Virus record (IMG/VR): IMGVR_UViG_3300027788_000093 | Location: 1-23,038 of that record | Source of the DNA: a virus | Length of the DNA stretch: 23,038 nt | Direction: 5' to 3' (one strand) | Part shown: positions 1 to 9,100 of the stretch, piece after piece | How the letters are laid out: the number at the start of each line of letters is the position of its first letter | Position numbering within the stretch: position 1 is the first letter of the stretch | Position numbers and translations under genes: made by a program | The notes under the pieces: model-generated | The model's input: only the letters and a program-made list of their open reading frames with translations | What the model was told of the DNA's origin: nothing | Database searches by the model: none

Positions 1-3000
1 AATAAGTCCGTGTGCTAACGATGTCCAGTTAGCGTTTGGCATTACGTTTGCAACCCATGTATTACCATTAGTGCTGTATGCACCTGCGTTTGCACTTGAT
101 TTAACAGCTACCCATACACCTTCTTGTGCATTTCCTACAGTTTCAATATCTAAAATTGTTCCTGATGCACTAATTGCTGTTACTGTTATTGTAATATCGT
201 TAGCTGTACTTGCGCCGCCTACTGCTGTACCAGCAATAGTAAATGTATTAAGTCGAGTATAAGTTGTACCACCACTTACTATAGTTGTGACATACTTTCC
301 ACCGTTCTTAATAACTTGGAAACTTGCTCCTGAACCACCACTGTTATTGTATGTTGCTGATGGTAGGTAAACTCCAGTACGTTTTCCGTGTATTGTATCT
401 ACCCATGTACCACTTGTTGGTAATGCACCTGTTGCTTGTGAACTATCAGTTGGAGCAGTAAACGAAATTGTTGGCTCAACTGTGTAAGTTGTTGAAGCAT
501 CTGGTGTTACAATTGTTGTACCTGCTACAATATGATCCCAACCTGCTACGCTTGTTGACTCTCTTTTAACAGCAGCAATCTTAGTACCTGAGTTGTATGC
601 AGTAACAATACCAAATTGTCCTACACCAGCTCCGCCAGTAATGTTAACTCGCATGCCAATGTAAGCTGAACTAATCTCTGCATCAGTTGCAGCCAGTGTT
701 ATTGATGTTGAACTACCAGCCTGTGCAGTGTTGGAGTTAGTAATATAACCAAATCCACCAAAGTTTCCATCTGCTTCAGCAGCTTTGGAACTATCGTCTA
801 CATTATCTTGTAAGAAGATTTGATGTACGCCACCAGTTCTAAACTCGTCTGCTACTGCTGTAGCACCTGTTCCTGCTCCTGACATTAACCATGTAGCATT
901 TGTGTACTCGTTACCAGCATTATCAAATTCAAATGCATATACTTGTACAGCACCATCTGTTTGCACAGTTCCAACTGTTGCTTCAAACTGGAATTTGTTA
1001 TCAACAATAGCAGTGTTTGGAATTTCAGTTGAATCAAAGCCTTCAGCAACTGAACCAAAGTCACCATACGAGTTGTTACCGTTTGTGCCTCTAATTCTAC
1101 CACCGTTTTCTGCTAGATAACCAATGTGTGAGTAGTATGTAAACACTGACACAAGTTCTGCTCTACCGTTATTAGTAATCCATGCACCAATACCGTCGGA
1201 TATAACTTGTGTAAAGTCGTTACTAACAATTGAATCGTTACCACCGTTGTGCAATGCACCGTCAATCTTTTGACCAACTGCGCCTGAGCCAAAGGTAGCT
1301 ACGTTTTGAATATAAGGTGAACGTTCAATAATCCATGTTGAGAAATCATCTGGACCATAACCCGGATCAAGTGATACATACGCTCCACCGGATACTCTTG
1401 AAGTTCCTTGTGCGTTTGTACCAAGCAATTCACCTGCCATGTTAGCAAGAGTTTGGTTTCTAACACCAGTACCGTTTCTTACATAGTAAAAGTCTTCGCC
1501 GTCTCTTGTACCGTGTACAGCATTACCGTAGTATCTTGCTGCTTGTAATGATTTATAGTTTCCGTGATATTGTAAATCGTATTTGATTGCATCAAGGATT
1601 CTATTAACATCTCTTTCACACTGCGTTGAGCTGTAATCAAGGGCAACTGTCATTGACCCTGTTGCATCTAATACTGCCATTGCTGTAGTATTATTTTTAT
1701 TTTTAGCAACTGTAAACTTTGTGCTTGAAATAATTTTGTTTACATAATATGTAGTGCTTAATGCAAAGCCATCACCGCCAACAACACTTGGTTCGCTTAA
1801 TAGTGTTCCTGAAACTTTAACAGCAGTTCCTGGACGTAACCAACTAGTATCACTAATTGTAATACTATCATCTGATGATGTAGTTGCAGTAACAGTATCT
1901 GTGTACGTTGCTACAATATATGCTGTAGATTCTGCAACAATAAAGTTTCTGTTTCTTTCAATCTGTAGTATTGCATGATGTGCATTTCTTGCTTCAGTTA
2001 CACACGGTGATCCTTCGTTCGAACCACTGTAAACAATATCATCTAAGTCTTGCATTAATGTATTGATACGTGCAATTGCTGTTGCATCGCCACCTACGTT
2101 TGCAATAGCTTGTGTTCTTACATACTCAAAAGCAGTTCTTGTAGTTGCTTTTTGATCTAAGTCGTAAACATCTTTAGCTGTTGCTCTTAAGTAAGATAAT
2201 CCAGCTCGTAATGTTTGCTCGTTACTGTTTGTAGCAAAGTCAAACATAACTGCTTCAGTAATTAATCTAACATCACGTAAACATTTAATTTGGTTGTAAA
2301 GAACTTTCTTAGTTACACCGTCTGTTTTTGTAGCACTTGGGTAAACAACATCTGCTCCGCTTGGAGAGTTACAACTAAACACAATATTTGCTAGTGTGTA
2401 AGTATCGTTTACATCTAATCCGTGTGCTGTATTAACAGTAATGTCCATTACACCGCTGGTGTTGTTATAGGTTACTGCTGTGATGTTTAACACAGTCCCG
2501 TCAGCTTTAGTAACATTTCCGCCACTTACATATGTATGAGCATAAGCACTAGTACCAACGTAAGTTGTAATTCTTACTGTTGATGGTACTGTGTCAACTT
2601 CAAACAATGTGTGATAGTTTGTTGGGTTTAAGTGATTGATAACTCCGGTTACAACGGCTTCTTGCGCTGCGTCTAAGGTCTCTGCAGCGGTGATCAATGC
2701 TGATGTACTGTTTACACCGTTTGCTAGTGTTGGGAAGTCAGCTGTATCACCAATAAATGTTAAGCCAGTTCCATTATCTGCGGTTTTAGTTGAGCCACCA
2801 AATGTTGCTGATAACGTAAACGTATCTGCATCAGGCGCTGTTTTAACCCAGTATCTGTCACCTTTAAACAATCGATTAGTTGCACCATAATTTGTTCTAG
2901 GAACAAATGTATCTCCAACTTGTAATCCGTGTCCTACTGCTGTAAGCACATTACTAGCAACTGCGGTAACTGTAACTTTTGGTTGATTGTTAATATTGTC

Positions 3001-6000
3001 AATTACTGCTGTAATAATATCAATACCGTTACTAATGTGTGTTGAAGCAGCAGCCGATCCAGCTGTACCTCTGTACTGTGGATGTACTGATTGTAGTGCT
3101 GTAACTGTAGTATTAGTTGCAACATCTTGCATCAATGTTTTTAATTTATTGTATGCTGCAATAGTTGCTGCCTTTTCACCGCTATCATTACCAAAGTCTC
3201 CTGCATAAACAGAGCTATTACCTTCGTAATATGCTAATGCAGCAATTCTTGATTGACTTAATCCGCCGTATGTTAAATCATAACAAAGAGAATCTACAAT
3301 ATAACCTGTATCTTGTCTACACTTTCTTTTGCTATATTTTACTGTTGGATAGTTAGCAGTAATAAATGCAATTAGCTCTTCTTTAAAGAACTGTTTGTTT
3401 TCTCTTAGGCGCTGTCTTGCAGAACCGTACCCTACTAAGTAAGATGCGTTGTATCCTGTAGGATCAGTACTGTTTCTTAATTCAAATTCACCAACTCTAA
3501 AGTCAATGTTTTTCTTCATTGTTCTTACAAGTTTCTCAACATGTGTTTCTTCAACTGTGTCAGCAAAAGGAACAGCTATGTCTTGACTGTAAGCATTTCC
3601 TGAAGTTTTAGTTACTGACGACCCTTTAATAACATCGCCTAGTACACCTTCAAGTCTGCTTAATGCACTCATAGTATAAAATGCATCTGTTTTATCTGTG
3701 ATTGGCCCTGATGGTCCAACGTTAGTTGATCTAACTTCGTCGCCTAGTACAACAGTATTTTCTGGAACAATAATTGGCCCAATTTCTCTAAACTGGCCTG
3801 TCTTAATTTTGATACTATTCTGCGGAGAATATCTTGCAGGAATATTAGTTGCATTGCCTGCGGCAATTGCATCTGTAATAATTTTTAAGTTAGCTGTTAA
3901 AACTACACCTGTGCCTGCTTCAGCAATATTAGTTGCTTCTTTAAACTGTGTAACAACTGCTGTTGAGTTATCACCATTTGTTGTTTGGTAATTTACTGTT
4001 GGATCAGTTTGAGCAAGTACACTGTTAACTAGTGTTAGCATATATGCATATGCTTCTGCAGAGTTTTCTTTTTCTGTTGCTAAGTTTGAATAAGGACCTG
4101 AGTTATAAGGTGCTTCGTATAGAGCTCCAACAAATGCGTTTGCAGCACCTCTTGATCTCTTGTTACCACCGTGACACATGTCATATACAAGTGCGTCAAG
4201 TACTAATCCTACATCTCTTTCACAGCGATCATCTTCGTATGCAAATGCATTCCAAATACCAGAACCACCAGCATTGGCAATTTTGTATGTAATCCATTCT
4301 GTAACTTCACGTTGGATGAACGCTCTGTTCATTTCAAGTAAGCGTCTTGATTTTGGATTTCTTGGACCATTTAAAACTGCTTCACATGCGTATCTAACAG
4401 ATGCCCAAGGTTTATCAATTGTTGCGCCGTGTACTGGGTAAGGAGCATTTGTTCCATGTTCTGCAACAAAGTAAACAAAATCATTAGAGCCCATTGAGCG
4501 CCATTCTGGATAGTCTGCACCAGCTTGTAATACTTGTCCTTCAATTCCAATTGGAAGTCTAGCAACACCAGCACCACCGTAATAAACAATATCACCTGCT
4601 GTTGTTAGTAGTGAAGTTTCACTACCTGTAATCATCTGATTCCAATATGTACCTGTAACATCAAGGTCTGGACGACTATTTGTTGCGCCACCACCTTGTG
4701 GTCCTATTGTTGAATCGCCATCGCCTTCTGATCTATGCTTGTTGATACAAACATAAGAGTTGTCACCGAACTTAACACAGTCACCGGTTTCGTACTCATA
4801 ATCATCAGCCCACGTGCCAGCCCAATAAAAACCACTTGCTAATTTGCTCCAGTAGTTAGGCTCAATTGGATGTGCTGCTACACGAGCAGTCATTGTTCCT
4901 GTGCCTAATGTTGGAACAAACACTGCACCGCCGTGTGCAATTGAAATTGTAAATGTAGTTGCGTCATCTACTGATTTAATGTAGTATGTTGCGCCTTCAT
5001 TTACATCACCGTAAGATGCTCCACTAAAGTAAATTGATTGTCCTACAACTATTCCTGTTGTTGAAGCAACCGTAAATTTATTTGTTGAGTTACTTGTGTT
5101 AGTAACTGTAAAGTCTGTGCTTAATGAATCTTGTAATGCAACATATGAGTTACCATTAACTGATACAATTTCACCAATTTTATAATCAGTTGCGTTTGAC
5201 CAAGTATTCTTAAAGTCAAATCCTTCACTGAATAGATCCCAGTTTGTAGAATCTGTTGACGGATTTGTTGAACCACTATGATATAATTTTGCAACATATT
5301 GGTTACCACCGTACTTAACAACATCGCCTGGTTGATAAACTGTTGATCCGTTCCATGTGCTTTCGTATTCAAACCCTTCAATAAATTGATTCCAGTTTGC
5401 AGCATCTGTAGCAAATGTTGAAACATGTGATGTGTGCTGTGTAACACAAATATATGTGCCTGCACCTTGCTTAACTATATCATTAAGTTTATATCTTGTT
5501 CCAGTTGCCCATGCACCTTTGTATAAAAGTCCTTGGTTAAAAATATCCCAGTTTGACTGATTGGCTTCAAGTCCACTAGCGGCAGTACTAGCAGAAGTGT
5601 GTCCTGTGTTACAAACGTAAGTTGTTGCACCGTATCTAACAAGATCATTTATTTTATATCTTGTATTAACGGCCCAATCGCTTTTCCATTCAGTACCTTC
5701 GGCATATGCTGTCCAGTTACCAATACTGTCTTCAAGACCAAGTGCAAGAGTAGCAGCAGATGTATGCGGAGTAGTACAAATATAAATCTGTCCACCGTAC
5801 TTAACTAAGTCGTTTGTTTTATAATAAGTTGAGACACCCCACGAACCTTTCCAGTCCTGACCGTCTGTCATTTGATTCCATCTAGACGGACTTACATTTA
5901 AGTCTGTATAAAAGTCTGCATCTGATGTATGCCCTATTGTAGATATATATGTTTTACCACCATATCTGATTACGTCATCTTTGTAGTAAGTTGTTGCTCC

Positions 6001-6054
6001 AGCCCAATCAGCCTTCCAAACAAATCTAATTCTACCTAATTTAAACTCTGCCAT
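1..6054 (-). CDS. Giant tail-fibre/adhesin protein 2, C-terminus cut by window edge
   Basis: I translated this frame by hand from ATG at 6054 to base 1: 2018 codons with no stop, so the gene runs out of the window. GGAG lies about 10 bases before the ATG. The start MAEFKLGRIRF mirrors MAEFKISRLRY of the upstream giant, so they are paralogues. Visible domains: seven repeats of the type W..(S/A)T.Y..(G/N)D(V/L)V.YGG..Y....HTS at about residues 12-478; a GDIVYYGGAGVARLPIG module near 480; a beta-helix-like entry (RYACEAV near 555; VVLGDEVRS near 775); three helical motifs of the form C.(R/Q)D...I.D(A/S)..YD...GG (near 615, 920 and 1490); a conserved SPYIQ...GQKIDG..H.GGN block near 1575-1600; and at the edge a BNR-like repeat (AYSTNGNTW near 1990). 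The likely role is a receptor-binding fibre; the family is inferred from architecture, and no catalytic site was recognised. Confidence 0.88.
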   Translation of the reverse strand, partial: MAEFKLGRIRFVWKADWAGATTYYKDDVIRYGGKTYISTIGHTSDADFYTDLNVSPSRWNQMTDGQDWKGSWGVSTYYKTNDLVKYGGQIYICTTPHTSAATLALGLEDSIGNWTAYAEGTEWKSDWAVNTRYKINDLVRYGATTYVCNTGHTSASTAASGLEANQSNWDIFNQGLLYKGAWATGTRYKLNDIVKQGAGTYICVTQHTSHVSTFATDAANWNQFIEGFEYESTWNGSTVYQPGDVVKYGGNQYVAKLYHSGSTNPSTDSTNWDLFSEGFDFKNTWSNATDYKIGEIVSVNGNSYVALQDSLSTDFTVTNTSNSTNKFTVASTTGIVVGQSIYFSGASYGDVNEGATYYIKSVDDATTFTISIAHGGAVFVPTLGTGTMTARVAAHPIEPNYWSKLASGFYWAGTWADDYEYETGDCVKFGDNSYVCINKHRSEGDGDSTIGPQGGGATNSRPDLDVTGTYWNQMITGSETSLLTTAGDIVYYGGAGVARLPIGIEGQVLQAGADYPEWRSMGSNDFVYFVAEHGTNAPYPVHGATIDKPWASVRYACEAVLNGPRNPKSRRLLEMNRAFIQREVTEWITYKIANAGGSGIWNAFAYEDDRCERDVGLVLDALVYDMCHGGNKRSRGAANAFVGALYEAPYNSGPYSNLATEKENSAEAYAYMLTLVNSVLAQTDPTVNYQTTNGDNSTAVVTQFKEATNIAEAGTGVVLTANLKIITDAIAAGNATNIPARYSPQNSIKIKTGQFREIGPIIVPENTVVLGDEVRSTNVGPSGPITDKTDAFYTMSALSRLEGVLGDVIKGSSVTKTSGNAYSQDIAVPFADTVEETHVEKLVRTMKKNIDFRVGEFELRNSTDPTGYNASYLVGYGSARQRLRENKQFFKEELIAFITANYPTVKYSKRKCRQDTGYIVDSLCYDLTYGGLSQSRIAALAYYEGNSSVYAGDFGNDSGEKAATIAAYNKLKTLMQDVATNTTVTALQSVHPQYRGTAGSAAASTHISNGIDIITAVIDNINNQPKVTVTAVASNVLTAVGHGLQVGDTFVPRTNYGATNRLFKGDRYWVKTAPDADTFTLSATFGGSTKTADNGTGLTFIGDTADFPTLANGVNSTSALITAAETLDAAQEAVVTGVINHLNPTNYHTLFEVDTVPSTVRITTYVGTSAYAHTYVSGGNVTKADGTVLNITAVTYNNTSGVMDITVNTAHGLDVNDTYTLANIVFSCNSPSGADVVYPSATKTDGVTKKVLYNQIKCLRDVRLITEAVMFDFATNSNEQTLRAGLSYLRATAKDVYDLDQKATTRTAFEYVRTQAIANVGGDATAIARINTLMQDLDDIVYSGSNEGSPCVTEARNAHHAILQIERNRNFIVAESTAYIVATYTDTVTATTSSDDSITISDTSWLRPGTAVKVSGTLLSEPSVVGGDGFALSTTYYVNKIISSTKFTVAKNKNNTTAMAVLDATGSMTVALDYSSTQCERDVNRILDAIKYDLQYHGNYKSLQAARYYGNAVHGTRDGEDFYYVRNGTGVRNQTLANMAGELLGTNAQGTSRVSGGAYVSLDPGYGPDDFSTWIIERSPYIQNVATFGSGAVGQKIDGALHNGGNDSIVSNDFTQVISDGIGAWITNNGRAELVSVFTYYSHIGYLAENGGRIRGTNGNNSYGDFGSVAEGFDSTEIPNTAIVDNKFQFEATVGTVQTDGAVQVYAFEFDNAGNEYTNATWLMSGAGTGATAVADEFRTGGVHQIFLQDNVDDSSKAAEADGNFGGFGYITNSNTAQAGSSTSITLAATDAEISSAYIGMRVNITGGAGVGQFGIVTAYNSGTKIAAVKRESTSVAGWDHIVAGTTIVTPDASTTYTVEPTISFTAPTDSSQATGALPTSGTWVDTIHGKRTGVYLPSATYNNSGGSGASFQVIKNGGKYVTTIVSGGTTYTRLNTFTIAGTAVGGASTANDITITVTAISASGTILDIETVGNAQEGVWVAVKSSANAGAYSTNGNTWVANVMPNANWTSLAHGLI
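1081..1380 (-). repeat. Segment duplicated between giant fibres (copy 1; copy 2 at 9121-9420)
   Basis: This stretch aligns without gaps to 9121-9420 at a constant offset of 8040 bases, a multiple of three. The longest exact match I see is 32 bases (1136-1167 against 9176-9207). It encodes SPYIQ...GQKIDG..H.GGN.SIVSNDFTQ..SDGIGA...NNGRAELVSVFTYY in both proteins. Identity includes synonymous positions, so the copies are recent or kept alike by recombination. Confidence 0.8.
4620..6021 (-). repeat. Seven N-terminal CBM5/12-like repeats in giant fibre 2
   Basis: There are seven protein repeats of about 50-60 residues, each with W, an aromatic Y, (G/N/D)D(V/L/I)V, GG or similar, Y, and usually HTS, ending in W......G. 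Examples are TYYKDDVIRYGG, YYKTNDLVKYGG, RYKINDLVRYG and VYQPGDVVKYGG. The sixth repeat carries an inserted beta-module of about 85 residues (FTVTN...TFTISIAHGG). The pattern resembles the carbohydrate-binding module 5/12 signature (AW...Y..GD.V.Y.G..Y), but the family assignment is by eye. Confidence 0.75.
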
Positions 6055-6127
6055 GTTTGTCTACTCCGTAGTGTTCCATTGTATTTACCATTAATTTGTC
6101 ATCTTCATAAATTAGCATAATATTCAT
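6041..6127 (-). CDS. Tiny 28-aa ORF between the two giant fibres
   Basis: The ORF starts at ATG 6127, which overlaps the stop of the upstream giant fibre as TAATG. It is preceded by a near-perfect Shine-Dalgarno (GAGGAGG, 4 bases from the ATG). It encodes MNIMLIYEDDKLMVNTMEHY followed by GVDKHGRV and ends 14 bases inside the next fibre gene, in another frame. I do not recognise the peptide: it has no membrane segment or signal, and it is charged and mildly acidic. The strong ribosome-binding site and the overlaps at both ends look like translational coupling. It may be a real small protein, or a short reading frame that carries ribosomes to the start of the next giant gene. A later ATG (MLIYEDD) is possible. 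Confidence 0.45.
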   Translation of the reverse strand: MNIMLIYEDDKLMVNTMEHYGVDKHGRV

Positions 6128-9100
6128 TAACCTCCTCTAATACCTTTATCTTCAAAGGATTTAAAGAACATTGCTTGTGCAAGATAACTTCCACCGATGC
6201 CCGCTTTCGGACCGCTAAGGTCAAACATTACGGGTATGTTTACTGCTAGACCGGCGGTGTTACTAATCTCTCCCGGGCCAACTCTTACTGTACCTGCAAC
6301 AAAACTAGCTGTAAGCAAGTCTGCTCCACCAACGTTTAGTCTATTTTGCAAATATGCTTTAATTGCTCGTTGCGTAGGAATAATATTATTCGAATCTGCA
6401 ATAAACAATGGGTCTGTACTAAATTCATTAATAACAGTACCAGTACCACCAACTCTAATTCCACCAAGTGCTAGTTCTGATAGACCAGCTAAGTCAAAGA
6501 AGTCAGCACTAATAGTAACAATTCCTGTTGCTTGTTCAACAGCAAATAGTTCACCAACTCTAAAGTTACCTGTTTGGTCTGTACTTGAATAAAACACCCT
6601 ACCGCCGTTAAGTTCTTGTACTTCGTTTTCAGGATATGAAATATAATTCTGTGTGTACAAACTTGGATAGTTGGTGTTTGTAAAGTTACCTGTACCAATG
6701 TCTAGGAAGTCGTGGTTACTAATTCTGCACTGTGAATATCTAGTATTGATAGTTACAGTGTTGCCGTGTTCTGTTGACGGATCATCTTCAATTTTAAGTT
6801 CAGGACTTACTCTTAACCTTAAAGTAAATTCAGATCCTTCTTGGCTTTCTTGTTCAATTACAACAATTGTATAAAGTTCTGGATTGCCGTTTAATCTTAG
6901 CTGCGCACCTGGACCAATAACAACTGGCATTTCTGAAACAGTAATAAACTTGCCAACTGGTGTAATATCTGCAAAGCCATCACCTGTAAGTGTAACAGTA
7001 GTTGTACTAGTTTTATAAGCATTACCCCTGTTAACCCAACTTGGTTGTGCTAACACTCCGTCTCCGAATCTAGTCATATCAAGTACAAGTTCACCTGTGT
7101 TATTTGGATCAATTACTGTGTATCCAACAGGTGTGTTTACTGGATCATAGCCTGATCCTGGTTCCCAAATCTTAACTATGCCAATTGAGCCTGCTGCAAC
7201 TTCTGCTCTACCTAGTATAGTTGCTCCTGTGTAAACTAGCTTATGATTAAATGTAACATCTCTGTTAACAACTACCCATCTACCTTTTCTGTTATCTAAG
7301 CCGTCTGCTGTACTTGCATCTGGATTACCAAATGCACAAGTTTCCCAGTTGCCTGCTGCTTCAAGATCTCTTGCAGTCCAATTAATTCCATCTGGTGATG
7401 TATAAACATATTCTACTGGTCCTGCTGTAGCATCTCCTGCTATAGCTCTTCCGGCTGTATCATAAAGTGCCATAAACACACCTTGGCCGTATTTAATATC
7501 ATTCCATTGTAGTAGTGTTGAGCCATCTAGTAATGGCATTTGTGTACCAAGCCAATTTTGTCCATCAAGCGAGTAAGAAACAGCACCAGTATCGGCAATT
7601 GCTATATATCTGTTATTACCGTATGCAACCTGTTTCCAATCAAGTTGCGAACTGTCATCAACTGAATCCATAATATATGTGACCCAGGTAATAGTAGTTC
7701 CGTTCCATGTACCAATAGCAGCTAAGTTGTTACTTTTTGCAATTGCAACAAATTGTCCTTTACCATATGTAACACTTGTCCATTCATTAATAGTAGAGTC
7801 ACCAGCTGCTGGAAAATTACATGCAGTCCACGATGCTCCGCCGTTACTTGAAAATGCTGCATTATTTCCTGCACTTGCAATTGCAACAAATATGTTGGAT
7901 GTTTCGTTATCAAATGTTGGATTTCCGTATACAATATCGCTCCAATCAGTTGATGCTGGAAGTGTTACGTTAGTCCACACATCACCATTTGAACTGTATG
8001 AACCAATTGCGCTGCCGGTTTGTACTACTACAAATTTACCGTTGCCTGCTGCAATAGAAGACCACGAACCTACAGTAGGTAAGTTTGCAGTGTTCCATGT
8101 ACTACCGTTTTCTGACCAGTTGATAGTAGATCCGGTATTTGCAACGGTAACAAATCTTCCACTTTTTCCAAAACCTGTGTATTCAAATGTAACAATTGAA
8201 TTAGTACTATCTTCTGTTGTAGAGTGTACAGTAATTGTAATATTGTTTTCGTCTGCTGCTCCAATTGAACTACCTAAAATTGTTACTACATCACCTACCG
8301 CAAATCCTGCGCCACCGTTTCTAAGCTCTACTGTATAAGTTTTTCCTAGCTTAGTAATATCAAATGTTGCGTTTGCTGGCACAACTCCGGTAACAGTACC
8401 TGTACCTGTACCTGTTGAAACAAGGTTAGTGTATGTTGCTGAAGTTTCGCCGTATGTAATATCTGCCCATGTAGTACCAGCATCAAATGTTGCTGCTGCA
8501 TGTGAAAATGGAGGTGCATCAAACACAACTCTTGGTTCAAATCTATACGATGTACCAGTAAGCAACTGTGTTAAAATAGGTGTTCCTGGAACAACGTGAT
8601 CCCAACCAGCTGTTTGTGTTGATTCTTTATATACTGTAACTACTTTTGTAGTTGAGTTATATGCATGTACATAACCGTACTGTCCAGTACCAGGTCCTGA
8701 TGTTAAAATAATTCTTAACCCTAGTAAGTTTGCTGCTTCATTGTCATCACTAGTAGCAATAGTAACAGTAAGTGCGTTACCTTCCTGTGCGTTGTTACCA
8801 ATTAATGTAAATCCGCCACCACCTGCTGCTGCTGACGCATCACCTGTAACAATTCTAGCAGTATACATAGAATCATCTCTAAATTCTTCTTGTATAACTT
8901 TTGCTGAGTCACCTGAACCAATAAATGTATAGTCTGCATTTGTATAGTTTTGACCTGCGTGTCTAAATTCTAATGCTAAAATTTCATCATTTACTTCTCC
9001 AGCAAATGCTGCTGCAACTAATGCATTTTCAGTTCTGTTGTTTATTTTTGCTGTGATAGGTGTTTCTGTTGGATCGTTACCATCAGCTAGTGCGCCAATA

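Noticed and set aside
71-5808. Many short ORFs on both strands in the first 6 kb
   Set aside because: All are out of frame with or antisense to the open 2018-codon minus frame. None has a recognisable domain or a good start signal.
4620-6021. Regular repeats as a possible CRISPR or DNA-level satellite array
   Set aside because: The periodicity is in the protein, with diverged codons between repeats and no constant direct repeat or spacers.
6082-6089. GGTAAATA upstream of giant fibre 2
   Set aside because: It matches only 6 of 8 positions of the late consensus and lies inside the 28-codon ORF. Translational coupling explains expression without it.
7679-8338. 219-aa plus-strand ORF
   Set aside because: It lies antisense within the propeller region of giant fibre 1, has no ribosome-binding site and consists of hydrophobic, low-complexity mirror sequence. 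It is a shadow of the real gene.
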